DNA of 64,000 nt. It comes from Hyphomonadaceae bacterium BL14 (lineage in GTDB: Bacteria; Pseudomonadota; Alphaproteobacteria; Caulobacterales; Maricaulaceae). The position numbers were made by a program, and so were the translations under genes. Numbering within the stretch: the first letter of the stretch is position 1; each line of letters begins with the position of its first letter. The stretch spans positions 1,784,659-1,848,658 of the forward strand of contig CP091242.1 in the NCBI GenBank assembly GCA_027627705.1, read 5' to 3'. The notes under the pieces are model-generated. The model was given only the letters and a program-made list of their open reading frames with translations. It was not told where the DNA came from and did no database searches. Of the stretch, positions 45,197 through 54,945 are shown one piece after another.

Positions 45197-46024
45197 TCAG
45201 CGCCAGTACGCCCGCGGCATTCGGAAGGGTAGCATCATTTTCACCACCTGTGACGAGAACCGCGTCAGGTCGAGGCTTTCATGCATCGATGTCCGCCGCG
45301 CGCCCAGGAGCTCCGTCTCGATCAACGAGCGCGAGTAGAATGGCGTATCTTCCAGCGTTTCGATCACCCGCGCCGGCCCGTCCGAGCGCGCGGCGCGATC
45401 CACCCGCCAGCCGGTCTTTGGCAAAGCCTGTACCCGTGGCGCATCGAATGATTCGGCCCGGCCGGCCGGATCGATGCGCAGGGCAAGCGACTGCCCGCCG
45501 CCATCCGCCCAGACCGAATCATACAGGATCGCCGCGCCGCCTTCCGTCGCCGTGCGCGCCCAGTTCCAGGACCGGAACCCCGCTTCCAGCGGTTCGGCGC
45601 CGGCATTCATGTCCACATAGCCATCGCCGGAAAAACGTAAAGCCGGCGCGTCAAACTCAGCTTCCACCCGCGCACGGGGCCAGACCGGGCGCCAGACATG
45701 GCGGCCTTCCGCGTCCAGCGTAAAGGTCTCGCTTTGCTCCACATCGGGCCGGATCACGACCCGCCCGCGCACGGCCTTGGGCAAAGGCGCACCATGCTCG
45801 GCGATGTCATAGATCAGCGCCCCGTCTTCAAAGCGCACCTGGCTGGGGCCCAGCGCCAGGCTGTCGGCGCTCGCCTGCACCGCGCCGCGCCGCCGCTCGG
45901 TCATCGCCCAGCGCCGTACGCCGGGGCCGTAGAGGCAAACATTAAGCGCGCAATGATTGAGCGGATCACCCCGGCCCGACCAAGCGTAATAGGGTGAGAA
46001 GACACTGCCCAGAAGCGCGATCAG
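45197..46024 (-). CDS. crtC: Hydroxyneurosporene/acyclic carotenoid 1,2-hydratase, CrtC
   Basis: 275 residues if started at the CTG at 46024. That CTG overlaps the crtD TGA (CTGA) exactly as the usual ATGA couple would. The frame extends upstream into crtD, and the conserved GGYRWVYADAVSEDGR lies in that extension, but no ATG, GTG or TTG occurs in frame between 46393 and the domain. Internal hallmarks LGSVFSPYYAWSGRGDPLNHCALNV, YGPGVRRWAMTERRR and the late DLTRFSSQVVKMMLPFRMPR are family-typical. It adds water across the terminal C1-C2 double bond of acyclic carotenoids. The start is the only uncertain part. Confidence 0.9.
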   Translation of the reverse strand: MIALLGSVFSPYYAWSGRGDPLNHCALNVCLYGPGVRRWAMTERRRGAVQASADSLALGPSQVRFEDGALIYDIAEHGAPLPKAVRGRVVIRPDVEQSETFTLDAEGRHVWRPVWPRARVEAEFDAPALRFSGDGYVDMNAGAEPLEAGFRSWNWARTATEGGAAILYDSVWADGGGQSLALRIDPAGRAESFDAPRVQALPKTGWRVDRAARSDGPARVIETLEDTPFYSRSLIETELLGARRTSMHESLDLTRFSSQVVKMMLPFRMPRAYWR

Positions 46025-47589
46025 GACGAGGGCGAACCGTCCGTCCTCGCTGACCGCGTCGGCATAGACCCAGCGATATCCGCCGGGTGGAAGCGCCGCA
46101 TCGAAGCCAAATCGGCCAAGATCGAGCGTGCCGCGATCCGCCCCGACAGCATCGCCGTGGGCACGCCCGGCCCCGGATGCACGCCGCCCCCCGCCAGGTA
46201 CAGACCCGGCAGCCGGGTGCGCGCGCCCGGCCTCTGGAACGCCGCCTGCCAGCCGTGCAGGGCTCTGCCGTATATGGCCCCGCCGGACCCGGGACAGAGC
46301 CTGGCGAAACCGTCCGGCGCTGTTGTGGCGATGCTTTCGAGGTCGAGGTCGAGACCGCGCGCCTGCAACCGGTTGAGTGTCAGATCGAGCCATGCATCCG
46401 TCTCCCGGGCCGTATATGTGCGCGCATCGCCATCCGCGGGCGCATTGATCAGAATCAGAAACCGTTCGGGGCCGTCAGGCGGCGGCCCTGCGCCGCGATC
46501 TTGCGCGCAAACATAGACCGTCGGGTCATCAGGAATGCGGCCTTCAGCAAACAAGGCGTCAAACTCGGCGGCATAATTGCTTGAAAAAACAACATTGTGC
46601 CGATCCAGCGCGAAGCCGTGGGGCCGCCCTGTGGCCGTCCATACCAGCGCCGAGAGACTGCGCGGCAGCCGCGCCGCGCCCAGAGCCGGGGCCGCTGCCT
46701 GGCCAAGCAGGCCCTGACGCAGGGCGTCGGGATCAGCATTGGACAGAACCGCGCGCGCAGCCAGAACCTCACCAGATCCCAACCTGACCCCGCAGGCCCG
46801 CCCGCCCTCGACAATGACCTGCTCGACGGCCTCGCCATAGCGGATCTCACATCCCAGCCGAGCCGCAAAGGCGGCCATGCCGTGCGCCAGCCGGCTCATG
46901 CCGCCTTTGACGTACCAGACGCCGCGCTGCTCCAGCTCGGCGATCATCATGAGCGTGGCCGGCGCCTGATAGGGCGACGCGCCGCAATAGGTGGCGTAGC
47001 GGCCAAACAGCTGGCGCAGCCGGGGATCCGGAAAGTAATCTCCCAACGCATCCCAGAGGCTGGAGAATGGCCTCAGCGTCAGCGCCCCACGCGGATTATG
47101 CCGCAGCATGCGGCCGGCCAGGCTGACCGGCGACGACTGGGGCATTTGCATGAAGTTCCTGTCCAGAGCCTCATAGAGCCTGCAACCATCCGACAGGAAA
47201 CGGCGGAACAATCCGGCTTGCCGCGCCCCGCAGAAACGGCCCACCTCATCAATGGAACGCTCGGGATCTGCAAACAGGTCGAACGTGTCCTCTGCATCCC
47301 AGGCATGGCGGGCCAGGCGCTCGGCCGGGATGAGGCCGACATAGTCTTCAAATGTGGCCCCGGCCTCCTCGAACAGGCGGTCAAAGGCGCTTCGAAGCGT
47401 CATCACGGTCGGACCGGCGTCAATGTCCTGCCCGCCTACATGGAGCGCGCGCATCTTCCCGCCGGGGACGTCAGCCCGCTCGACAAGGGTCACCGGCAAG
47501 CCGCGCGACGCGAGGTCAATCGCGGCCGCCAGCCCGCCGACGCCGGCACCGATAATGACCGCGCCGTGCTCAGACCGCGTCCGCATCAT
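46021..47589 (-). CDS. crtD: Methoxyneurosporene dehydrogenase (1-hydroxycarotenoid 3,4-desaturase), CrtD
   Basis: 522 residues from the ATG at 47589 (an adjacent ATG at 47586 is equally good). FAD-binding GAGVGG opens the sequence, with ADVPGGKMRAL and DAGPTVMT following. The C-terminal signature AGGGVHPGPGVPTAMLSGR is that of carotene desaturases. It introduces the C3,4 double bond next to the CrtC-made hydroxyl. Last 25 residues extend past the usual end. Its TGA overlaps the crtC start. Divergent from crtE, with a PpsR palindrome between them. Confidence 0.94.
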   Translation of the reverse strand: MMRTRSEHGAVIIGAGVGGLAAAIDLASRGLPVTLVERADVPGGKMRALHVGGQDIDAGPTVMTLRSAFDRLFEEAGATFEDYVGLIPAERLARHAWDAEDTFDLFADPERSIDEVGRFCGARQAGLFRRFLSDGCRLYEALDRNFMQMPQSSPVSLAGRMLRHNPRGALTLRPFSSLWDALGDYFPDPRLRQLFGRYATYCGASPYQAPATLMMIAELEQRGVWYVKGGMSRLAHGMAAFAARLGCEIRYGEAVEQVIVEGGRACGVRLGSGEVLAARAVLSNADPDALRQGLLGQAAAPALGAARLPRSLSALVWTATGRPHGFALDRHNVVFSSNYAAEFDALFAEGRIPDDPTVYVCAQDRGAGPPPDGPERFLILINAPADGDARTYTARETDAWLDLTLNRLQARGLDLDLESIATTAPDGFARLCPGSGGAIYGRALHGWQAAFQRPGARTRLPGLYLAGGGVHPGPGVPTAMLSGRIAARSILADLASMRRFHPADIAGSMPTRSARTDGSPSS

Positions 47590-47625
47590 TGACAGCCCAA
47601 GCTGAAGTGTCCAATCATCATAACA
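47589..47625. promoter_or_regulatory. crtE promoter with PpsR/CrtJ operator, crtD-crtE intergenic
   Basis: The perfect palindrome TGT-N12-ACA (47608-47625, TGTCC...TAACA) lies between the divergent crtD and crtE. Reading toward crtE, a consensus TTGACA (47589-47594) and AATCAT (47613-47618, 18-nt spacing) form a promoter whose -10 overlaps the palindrome, as expected for a repressor site. Confidence 0.7.
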
Positions 47626-47674
47626 CTTAAAGTGACAGGTATTCTTGACGCTCGCAAGCGATGAGGAGCGGGAC

Positions 47675-48541
47675 ATGGACGCGGACGCACGCATTGAGGC
47701 CAAGCTTCACGCCGCAATCGAGCGGGCTGGCGGCAAGGGATGCCCGCCCCGCTTTTCCGAAGCGCTGGCCTATGCGGTGTTTCCCGGCGGCGCTCGGGTC
47801 AGGCCGCAGCTTTTGCTGGCTGTGGCGGCTGCTTGTGGCGATCCGGCTCCGGACCTTGCCGATTCAGCCGCCGCCGCACTTGAGCTACTGCATTGCGCGT
47901 CGCTGGTTCATGATGACCTTCCTGCCTTTGATGACGCCAGCCTGCGCCGCGGAAAGCCCACCGTGCACGCCGTATTCGGGCAACCTCTGGCGATTCTCAC
48001 GGGCGATGCGCTGATCGCGCTGGCCTTCGAAACGATCGCGCTGGCGAAAGCGCCTGACCTATCGCGCCTTCCGGCCCTGACTGCACTGATCGCGCGCTCC
48101 ATCGGCGCGCCGAACGGAATCTCGGCCGGCCAGGCGTGGGAAAGCGAACCGGCGATACCGCTGGAGCAGTATCACCGCGCAAAGACCGGCGCACTCTTCG
48201 TCGCTGCAACCATGGGCGGGGCGCTGGTGGCAGGCGGGAACCCGGAGCGCTGGCGGACTTTGGGTCAAAAGATCGGTGAAGCCTATCAGATCGCTGACGA
48301 TATAATGGATGCTGCAGGCGGCGGCGAGGCGGGCAAGGGAGCCGGAAAGGATGCGCAGCTCTGTCGGCCCAACTGCGTTCACGAGCTTGGCATGGACGGG
48401 GCGATTGGCCGGCTGAAGGCGCGCGTGTCCGAAGCCGTAACGTCAATTCCCGGCGTCAATGGTGCCGACCGGTTACGCCAGATCGTCACCGCCCAGGCTC
48501 ATCGACTTGTACCCAAGAACATAGCCGTGCCCGCAGAGTAG
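47675..48541 (+). CDS. crtE: Geranylgeranyl diphosphate synthase, CrtE
   Basis: 288 residues from the ATG at 47675 (GGAG 9 nt upstream). The first aspartate-rich motif D80-D-L-P-A-F-D86 and second D208-D-I-M-D212 are both complete, and PPRFSEALAYAVFPGGARVRPQL is the usual N-terminal region. Supplies C20 GGPP for phytoene and for the bacteriochlorophyll tail. It leads the plus-strand series crtE-crtF-bchC-bchX-bchY-bchZ-puf and its promoter holds a PpsR operator. Confidence 0.96.
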   Translation: MDADARIEAKLHAAIERAGGKGCPPRFSEALAYAVFPGGARVRPQLLLAVAAACGDPAPDLADSAAAALELLHCASLVHDDLPAFDDASLRRGKPTVHAVFGQPLAILTGDALIALAFETIALAKAPDLSRLPALTALIARSIGAPNGISAGQAWESEPAIPLEQYHRAKTGALFVAATMGGALVAGGNPERWRTLGQKIGEAYQIADDIMDAAGGGEAGKGAGKDAQLCRPNCVHELGMDGAIGRLKARVSEAVTSIPGVNGADRLRQIVTAQAHRLVPKNIAVPAE

Positions 48542-48549
48542 AGCCGCAC

Positions 48550-49653
48550 ATGGGCTGGCGGTCTGCTCTGGGTGATCTTCGCAATGGGCTGGTGTCAGAT
48601 CCGGGCTTCCGGCGCTGGGCCAAAGCCTTCCCGGCCACGCGCGGCAGCGCCAGGGCCAGTGCGCGCTCGCTTTTCGACCTTTTTGCCGGCTTCGTCTATT
48701 CCCAGACTGTACTGGCATGCGTCCAGGCCGACCTGTTCACCTTTCTCAAGGACGGTCCCCAGCCGGTCGAGGCGATCGCCGCCCATGCAGAGCTGCCCTT
48801 GGACGGTGCAGCACTGCTGGCGCGCGCTGCGGCATCTCTCAAACTTCTCGAACCGCGCAGCGGCGAGCGTTTTGCGCTTGGCCCACTGGGCGCGGCGCTG
48901 ATCGGCGAACCAGGCCTGGCCGCCATGGTGCAGCATCACCGCCTGCTATATCAGGACCTCATCGACCCCATGGTGGTGCTGCGCGGGCAGACGCCGGGCC
49001 AGCTGGCTGATTTCTGGGGCTATGGGCGCGGCGACGGCGCGTCGGGCCGCCCGGACGCCTATTCCGCCCTCATGGCCGCCACCCTGCCCATGGTCGCCGA
49101 GGAGGTGTTCGCGGCAGTAGACCTCAAAAAATACAACACGCTTCTGGATGTGGGCGGCGGCGAAGGCGCATTCGTGAAAGAGGCTGCGCGCGCCGCGCCC
49201 CGGCTCTCGCTCGCCCTGTTCGATCTTCCGCCTGTAGCGGCCCGGGCGCGCGAGCGCCTCGCCGAAGCCGGTCTGGCCGATCGCGCCAACATCCATGGCG
49301 GCAGCTTCCTTACGGACACGCTGCCCTCCGGGGCTGATCTGATCTCTCTGGTGCGCATCATTCATGATCACAGCGATGACGATGTCATGCGCCTGTTACG
49401 CGCCTGCCGCGAATCGATAGCGCCGGGCGGCACGCTTCTGGTCGCCGAACCCATGGCTGACGCCCCCGGCGCCGCGCCCATGGGGGACGCCTATTTCGGA
49501 TTCTATCTCGCGGCGATGGGCGCAGGCCGGCCGCGTAACGCGGCCCGATTGGCCCGCATGCTGGGCGATGCAGGCTTTGCCGGCGCACGCGTCCACCGGT
49601 CGCGAATCCCCCTTATCGCCAGTGTCATGACCGCGCGAACCGGAAAAGCGTAA
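48550..49653 (+). CDS. crtF: Hydroxyneurosporene O-methyltransferase, CrtF
   Basis: 367 residues. N-terminal dimerisation helix region (about 40-120), then a class I SAM fold with DVGGGEG at 200-206 and the later LPSGADLISLVRIIHDHSDDDV and LLVAEPMADAPG typical of the methyltransferase 2 family. Methylates the 1-hydroxyl made by CrtC, giving methoxy carotenoids. The gene follows crtE by 8 nt. Closest in form to purple bacterial CrtF; a role in another O-methylation cannot be ruled out by eye. Confidence 0.94.
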   Translation: MGWRSALGDLRNGLVSDPGFRRWAKAFPATRGSARASARSLFDLFAGFVYSQTVLACVQADLFTFLKDGPQPVEAIAAHAELPLDGAALLARAAASLKLLEPRSGERFALGPLGAALIGEPGLAAMVQHHRLLYQDLIDPMVVLRGQTPGQLADFWGYGRGDGASGRPDAYSALMAATLPMVAEEVFAAVDLKKYNTLLDVGGGEGAFVKEAARAAPRLSLALFDLPPVAARARERLAEAGLADRANIHGGSFLTDTLPSGADLISLVRIIHDHSDDDVMRLLRACRESIAPGGTLLVAEPMADAPGAAPMGDAYFGFYLAAMGAGRPRNAARLARMLGDAGFAGARVHRSRIPLIASVMTARTGKA

Positions 49654-49660
49654 ATCAGAA

Positions 49661-49692
49661 TTGACTGTGGACAGTGTCAATGTAAACTGACA
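49661..49692 (+). promoter_or_regulatory. bchC promoter with PpsR/CrtJ operator
   Basis: TTGACT (49661-49666), a 16-nt spacer and TAAACT (49683-49688) form a promoter. A perfect palindrome TGTCA...GACA (49675-49692, TGT-N12-ACA) covers the spacer and -10, as a repressor site would. It lies in the 80-nt gap between crtF and bchC, so bchCXYZ and perhaps the puf genes have their own start. Confidence 0.75.
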
Positions 49693-49733
49693 GATGACGC
49701 CTTAATCCGACCACAAGCCTGGGGAGGCAAAAC

Positions 49734-50669
49734 TTGGACGCCCTCGCTATCGTTCTCGAAGAGCCCAAGCGCATTGCGCTGAACAGGCTCGATATCGCCG
49801 CGCCCGGCGATCAGGACGTGGTGGTCGAAATCGCCTGGTCAGGCGTGAGTACGGGTACCGAGCGCCTGCTCTGGTCCGGCACGATGCCGGCCTTCCCCGG
49901 TATGGGCTATCCGCTGGTCCCCGGTTACGAATCCATTGGACGCGTCGTTGAGGCAGGGCCCGCTTCGGGCCGGGCTGAAGGCGACTGGGTCTTTGTTCCG
50001 GGCTCACAATGCTTTGGCGCAGTGCGCGGCCTGTTTGGCGGCTCCGCCTCGCGGGTCACCCTGCCCGGCGCGCGCGTCACCCCGGTCGATGAAAATCTCG
50101 GCGAGCGCGGCGTGCTGCTGGCGCTGGCCGCCACCGCCTATCACGCCATGGCCAACACCAGTGTCGCGCCGGATCTGATCATCGGACATGGGGCGCTCGG
50201 CCGTTTGCTGGCGCGCATCGCGGTCGCCTCCGGCGGGCCTGCCCCGACGGTGTGGGAAATCAACCCGATGCGCATGGATGGCGCGGACGGCTATCCGGTC
50301 ATCCGCCCCGAAGACGATGCGCGGCGCGATTATCGCGCGATCTATGACGTCAGCGGGGATTCCTCCCTGCTCGACTCGCTGGTGGGCCGGCTGGCCAAGG
50401 GTGGCGAGATCGTCCTGGCGGGCTTTTACGCCGAACGGCTGAGCTTCAATTTCGCACCCGCCTTCATGAAAGAAGCCCGCCTGCGCATCGCGGCGGAATT
50501 CAATCCCGGCGACCTTGAGGGCGTCGGACACCTGCTCAATAGCGGCGCGCTGTCACTGGATGGACTGATCACCCATTACAGCGCGCCCGATGCGGCCGGA
50601 GAGGCGTACGAAACCGCTTTCTCCGACGCCAACTGCCTGAAAATGATCATTGATTGGAGTGCCCATTAA
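49734..50669 (+). CDS. bchC: Bacteriochlorophyllide a 3-hydroxyethyl dehydrogenase, BchC
   Basis: 311 residues. The start is a TTG at 49734, preceded by GGGGAGG at 5-11 nt; no ATG is near. NAD-dependent oxidation of the 3-hydroxyethyl group to acetyl, a late step of bacteriochlorophyll a synthesis. The alcohol dehydrogenase-like N-terminal half (TGTERLLWSGTMPAFPGMGYPLVPGYE) and the cofactor domain (IIGHGALGRLLAR) are typical. Its TAA overlaps the bchX ATG. Confidence 0.95.
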   Translation: MDALAIVLEEPKRIALNRLDIAAPGDQDVVVEIAWSGVSTGTERLLWSGTMPAFPGMGYPLVPGYESIGRVVEAGPASGRAEGDWVFVPGSQCFGAVRGLFGGSASRVTLPGARVTPVDENLGERGVLLALAATAYHAMANTSVAPDLIIGHGALGRLLARIAVASGGPAPTVWEINPMRMDGADGYPVIRPEDDARRDYRAIYDVSGDSSLLDSLVGRLAKGGEIVLAGFYAERLSFNFAPAFMKEARLRIAAEFNPGDLEGVGHLLNSGALSLDGLITHYSAPDAAGEAYETAFSDANCLKMIIDWSAH

Positions 50670-51664
50670 TGGATGGCGAATTCAAGCAAGACAGCGGCTC
50701 TGACGCGCTTCGGCGTGAAGCGGCGATCGAGCCCGATGCGGTCCATACCGGACCGATCAAGAAGACCACACAGGTCATCGCCATCTATGGCAAGGGCGGG
50801 ATCGGCAAGTCGTTCACCCTGTCCAATCTCAGCTATATGATGGCCCAGCTGGGCAAGAAGGTCCTGCTGATCGGTTGCGACCCGAAGAGCGATACGACCT
50901 CGCTCCTGTTCGGCGGCCGCGCCTGCCCCACCATTATCGAGACCTCGTCCAAGAAAAAACTGGCGGGCGAAGCTGTCGCCATTGGTGATGTCTGCTTCAA
51001 GCGCGACGGCGTGTTCGCCATGGAGCTCGGCGGACCGGAAGTCGGCCGCGGCTGCGGCGGACGTGGCATCATTCACGGGTTCGAGCTTCTGGAAAGCCTC
51101 GGCTTCCACGAGTGGGATTTCGACTATGTCCTGCTGGACTTCCTGGGCGACGTGGTGTGCGGCGGCTTCGGCCTGCCGATCGCCCGCGACATGTGCCAGA
51201 AGGTGATCGTGGTCGGCTCCAACGACCTGCAATCGCTCTACGTGGCCAACAATGTCTGCTCGGCGGTGGAGTATTTCCGCAAGCTGGGCGGCAATGTCGG
51301 TGTGGCCGGCCTGGTCATCAACAAGGATGACGGCACGGGCGAGGCCCAGGCCTTCGCCAAGCAGGTCGGCATTCCGGTTCTGGCCGCCATTCCGGCCGAT
51401 GACGACATCCGCAAGAAGAGCGCCAATTACGAGATCATTGGCCGTCCCGGTTCGCCCTGGGCGGCGCTGTTTGAAGAGCTGGGGATCAATGTCGCCGACG
51501 CGCCTCCGGTGCAGCCCTCGCCGTTGAGCCAGGACGAGCTTTTGGCCCTGTTCGACTCCCAGGAGGCCGAAGGCTTCTCCATGACGCCGGCGACCTCGGC
51601 GGACATGTGCGGGCTCAACCATGTTGAAAAGCCCTCCCTTGAAGTCGTGTACGACGAAGTCTGA
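50669..51664 (+). CDS. bchX: Chlorophyllide a reductase iron protein, BchX
   Basis: 331 residues from the ATG at 50669, overlapping the bchC stop. Nitrogenase-iron-protein-like P-loop GKGGIGKS at 41-48, and the two [4Fe-4S] ligand cysteines C129 (GRGCGGRG) and C164 (DVVCGGFG). Transfers electrons to BchYZ to reduce the B ring of chlorophyllide a (chlorin to bacteriochlorin). The acidic N-terminal 30 residues are a usual BchX feature. Confidence 0.97.
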   Translation: MDGEFKQDSGSDALRREAAIEPDAVHTGPIKKTTQVIAIYGKGGIGKSFTLSNLSYMMAQLGKKVLLIGCDPKSDTTSLLFGGRACPTIIETSSKKKLAGEAVAIGDVCFKRDGVFAMELGGPEVGRGCGGRGIIHGFELLESLGFHEWDFDYVLLDFLGDVVCGGFGLPIARDMCQKVIVVGSNDLQSLYVANNVCSAVEYFRKLGGNVGVAGLVINKDDGTGEAQAFAKQVGIPVLAAIPADDDIRKKSANYEIIGRPGSPWAALFEELGINVADAPPVQPSPLSQDELLALFDSQEAEGFSMTPATSADMCGLNHVEKPSLEVVYDEV

Positions 51665-51674
51665 GGGCAGCGGC

Positions 51675-53336
51675 ATGGCGAAAGACTCTGTGACTCTGAT
51701 CAATACCCGCTCCGGTGGAGAGGTGCGTTATGACGGTGCCGGCGAGACATCGCTGGACGATACCGCCGTGGTGAGCGCGCCCGTCCAGGCCATGACCGCA
51801 CCGGGTGACGCATCAGCGGCGCAGGGCATGCCGTCTGCGGCGGCGGGCGATGGGTCGGGCTGTCACGCCGGCGCGGAAAAAATGCTGGCCCAGGCGAAAG
51901 CCTCGGGCGCGTCAGAGATTCTCGAGCAATACGAGAAAGACTATCCCAAAGGCCCCCACGACCAGCCGCAATCCATGTGCCCGGCCTTCGGCTCGCTGCG
52001 CGTGGGGCTGCGCATGCGCCGCACCGCGACGATCCTGTCGGGCTCGGCCTGCTGCGTGTACGGGCTGACCTTCACCTCGCACTTTTACGGCGCGCGCCGG
52101 ACGGTGGGCTATGTTCCGTTCAATTCGGAAACGCTGGTCACCGGCAAGCTGTTCGAGGACATCCGTGACGCAGTCTATGACATGGCCGACCCGGACAATT
52201 ACGACGCCATCGTGATCACCAATCTGTGTGTCCCGACCGCGTCCGGGGTACCGTTGCGTCTTCTGCCCAAGGAAATCAACGGCGTGCGCATCATCGGCAT
52301 CGACGTGCCGGGCTTTGGCGTACCGACCCATGCCGAGGCCAAGGACGTTCTGGCCGGCGCGATGCTCAATTACGCCCGCACCGAGGCCGAGCTCGGCCCG
52401 GTCCAGGCACCCGACCGTCCGCGCGACGAGCGCCCCACGGTGACCTTGCTGGGCGAGATGTTCCCGGCGGATCCGGTGGTGATCGGCCGCCTGCTTGAGC
52501 CTATGGGCCTGGGGGCCGGACCGGTGGTCCCGACGCGCGAATGGCGCGAGCTCTATGCCGCGCTCGACAGCCAGGTCGTCGGCGCGATCCACCCCTTCTA
52601 CACCGCCTCCATCCGCGAGTTCAAAGCCGCCGGGCGCGCCATTGTCGGTTCCGCGCCGGTGGGCCGCGACGGCACAGCGGCCTGGCTTGAGGCCATCGGC
52701 GCGGCGGCCAATGTCTCCAACGCGAAGATCGAAGCGGCCAAGCAGGCGGTCCTGCCGGCCATCGAGGGCGCGCTCAAGGCCAAGCCGATCCAGGGCCGCA
52801 TCACCCTGTCGGGCTATGAAGGCTCTGAGTTGCTGGTCGCGCGCCTGCTGGTCGAAAGCGGCGCGGACGTGCGATATGTCGGCACCGCCTGCCCCAAGAC
52901 GCCCTGGTCGGCGGATGATCTCGAATGGCTGACCGCCAAGGGCGTCCACGTCCAGTTCCGTGCATCGCTGGAACAGGACATGGCGGCGTTCCGCGAGTTC
53001 AAGCCCGATCTGGCCATCGGCACGACGCCAGTGGTGCAGGCGGTAAAAGAGACCGGCACGCCGTCGCTCTACTTTACCAATCTCATCTCCGCCCGGCCCC
53101 TGATGGGTCCGGCGGGTGCCGGCTCCCTGGCCGAAGTCGTCAATGCGGCCATGGGCTCCAAACACCGCTTTGACACCATGCGCGACTTCTTTGAGGGCGT
53201 CGGTACCGGCCATGCGGCCGGGGTGTGGGAAGACACGCCCGAGGATGTGCGCACCTTCCGCATGAAAGAGGCCCGCAAGCGCTTCAGCGCCGAAAAAGCC
53301 CGCGAAAAAGCGATCGAGGCGCCGACAGGATGCTAG
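51675..53336 (+). CDS. bchY: Chlorophyllide a reductase subunit Y, BchY
   Basis: 553 residues from the ATG at 51675. Catalytic-component homolog of the nitrogenase MoFe alpha subunit. Cys-rich segments include [32 protein letters not shown] and [12 protein letters not shown], supplying iron-sulfur ligands with BchZ. An approximately 60-residue Ala/Gly-rich N-terminal extension (residues 15-70) precedes the conserved part. It starts 10 nt after bchX and its stop overlaps bchZ by 7 nt. Confidence 0.96.
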   Translation: MAKDSVTLINTRSGGEVRYDGAGETSLDDTAVVSAPVQAMTAPGDASAAQGMPSAAAGDGSGCHAGAEKMLAQAKASGASEILEQYEKDYPKGPHDQPQSMCPAFGSLRVGLRMRRTATILSGSACCVYGLTFTSHFYGARRTVGYVPFNSETLVTGKLFEDIRDAVYDMADPDNYDAIVITNLCVPTASGVPLRLLPKEINGVRIIGIDVPGFGVPTHAEAKDVLAGAMLNYARTEAELGPVQAPDRPRDERPTVTLLGEMFPADPVVIGRLLEPMGLGAGPVVPTREWRELYAALDSQVVGAIHPFYTASIREFKAAGRAIVGSAPVGRDGTAAWLEAIGAAANVSNAKIEAAKQAVLPAIEGALKAKPIQGRITLSGYEGSELLVARLLVESGADVRYVGTACPKTPWSADDLEWLTAKGVHVQFRASLEQDMAAFREFKPDLAIGTTPVVQAVKETGTPSLYFTNLISARPLMGPAGAGSLAEVVNAAMGSKHRFDTMRDFFEGVGTGHAAGVWEDTPEDVRTFRMKEARKRFSAEKAREKAIEAPTGC

Positions 53337-54784
53337 TACTCGATCACGACAGGGCCGGTGGATACTGGGGCGCGGTATATGTCTTCACTGCGGTGAAGGG
53401 CCTGCAGGTCATCATCGACGGACCGGTGGGATGCGAAAACCTGCCCGTCACGTCCGTCCTCCACTATACAGACGCTCTGCCGCCCCATGAGCTGCCCATT
53501 GTGGTCACGGGGCTCAGCGAAGACGAAATGGGCGCAGGCACCGAAGAGGCCATGAAGCGCGCCCATGCCGTGCTGGAGCCCGACCTGCCCGCGGTGGTGG
53601 TTACCGGCTCCATCGCCGAGATGATCGGCGGCGGCGTGACGCCCGAGGGCATGAATATCCATCGCTTCCTGCCGCGCACGATCGACGAGGATCAGTGGCA
53701 GAGCGCCGACCGCGCCCTCCTGTGGCTGTGGACCGAATACGGTGCCAAGCATGGCAAGCGGCCCAAGGCGAAAAAACGCGCCGAGGGTGCCAAGCCGCGC
53801 GTGAATATCATTGGCCCGGCCTATGGCATGTTCAACATGCCGTCAGACCTCGCCGAAATCCGCCGCCTGATCGAAGGCATCGGCGCGGAGGTCAACATGG
53901 TCTTCCCGCTGGGAAGCCACCTGGCCAATGCGCCGCGCCTGGTCGATGCCGACGTCAATATCTGCATGTATCGCGAGTTCGGGCGGCTTCTGTGCGAAGC
54001 GCTCGACATGCCGTATCTGCAGGCGCCCATCGGCCTGCATTCGACCACCAAATTCCTGCGCAAGCTGGCTGAATTGCTCGAGCTGGACGCCGAGCCCTTC
54101 ATCGAGCGCGAGCGCCACACCACGATCAAGCCGCTCTGGGATCTGTGGCGGTCGGTCACCCAGGACTTTTTCGGCACGGCGAGCTTTGCCGTGGTGGCCA
54201 ACGAGACCTACGCCCGGGGCCTGAAGCATTTCCTCCACGAGGAGATGGGTCTGCCGTGCACCTTCGCCTTCTCCCGGCGCGCCGGCGTGAAGCCGGACAA
54301 TGCCGCCGTGCGCCAGGCGATCAAGGACACGCCGCCCTTCATCATGTTCGGCAGCTTCAACGAGCGCATGTATCTGGCCGAGACCGGCGGACGCGCGCGC
54401 TTCATCCCCGCCTCTTTCCCGGGCGCGGTGATCCGCCGGCACACCGGCACGCCCTTCATGGGCTATTCGGGCGCCACCTACATCATCCAGGAAACCTGCA
54501 ACGCGCTGTTCGACGCGCTGTTCCACATCCTGCCCCTGGGCACGGACATGGACCGCGCGCCCGCCACGCCCGCACGCCTCGCCCGCGAGCTTACCTGGGA
54601 CAGCGATGCGCGCGCCCTCCTGGACGAACTGGTGTCGCGCGAGCCCATCTTGGTGCGCATATCGGCCGCCAAGCAGCTGCGCGACGCGGCGGAACACGAC
54701 GCACGCTCAGCCGGCGAGACCCGGGTGTCGACCACCCGTGTGGCCAAGACCGGGCGGGCCTTGAAGGCAGGGAGTCCGGCATGA
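53330..54784 (+). CDS. bchZ: Chlorophyllide a reductase subunit Z, BchZ
   Basis: 484 residues from the ATG at 53330, overlapping the bchY stop. [40 protein letters not shown] is the typical opening (shown here only as its first and last parts: [13 protein letters not shown] and [10 protein letters not shown]). Later [13 protein letters not shown] and [16 protein letters not shown] are family-typical. Partner of BchY in the reductase core. The C-terminal 60 residues are charged. The next recognisable gene is pufB, 221 nt on. Confidence 0.96.
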   Translation: MLVLDHDRAGGYWGAVYVFTAVKGLQVIIDGPVGCENLPVTSVLHYTDALPPHELPIVVTGLSEDEMGAGTEEAMKRAHAVLEPDLPAVVVTGSIAEMIGGGVTPEGMNIHRFLPRTIDEDQWQSADRALLWLWTEYGAKHGKRPKAKKRAEGAKPRVNIIGPAYGMFNMPSDLAEIRRLIEGIGAEVNMVFPLGSHLANAPRLVDADVNICMYREFGRLLCEALDMPYLQAPIGLHSTTKFLRKLAELLELDAEPFIERERHTTIKPLWDLWRSVTQDFFGTASFAVVANETYARGLKHFLHEEMGLPCTFAFSRRAGVKPDNAAVRQAIKDTPPFIMFGSFNERMYLAETGGRARFIPASFPGAVIRRHTGTPFMGYSGATYIIQETCNALFDALFHILPLGTDMDRAPATPARLARELTWDSDARALLDELVSREPILVRISAAKQLRDAAEHDARSAGETRVSTTRVAKTGRALKAGSPA

Positions 54785-54924
54785 CGCAGGCCCCACACAT
54801 GAAGAATCGTGCGGGTGAAACCTGCATCCCCGTGCCAGCGGCCAAGTGGGCGGCGCCGGGGTATGCGGCGACACCCGGTCGAAAGAACATTTCACACCAG
54901 AACCTGACCACTGGTGCGGATGAG

Positions 54925-54945
54925 CCAGATCTTGACTTGATCTGG
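54925..54945. promoter_or_regulatory. Inverted repeat with a TTGACT hexamer upstream of pufB
   Basis: A perfect 7-bp inverted repeat CCAGATC/GATCTGG flanks TTGACTT, in which TTGACT could be a -35 element of a puf promoter. It lies 60-80 nt before pufB. No PpsR-type TGT-N12-ACA occurs in this gap, so puf control differs from that of the bch and crt genes. Only the repeat is seen; the factor is unknown. Confidence 0.4.
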
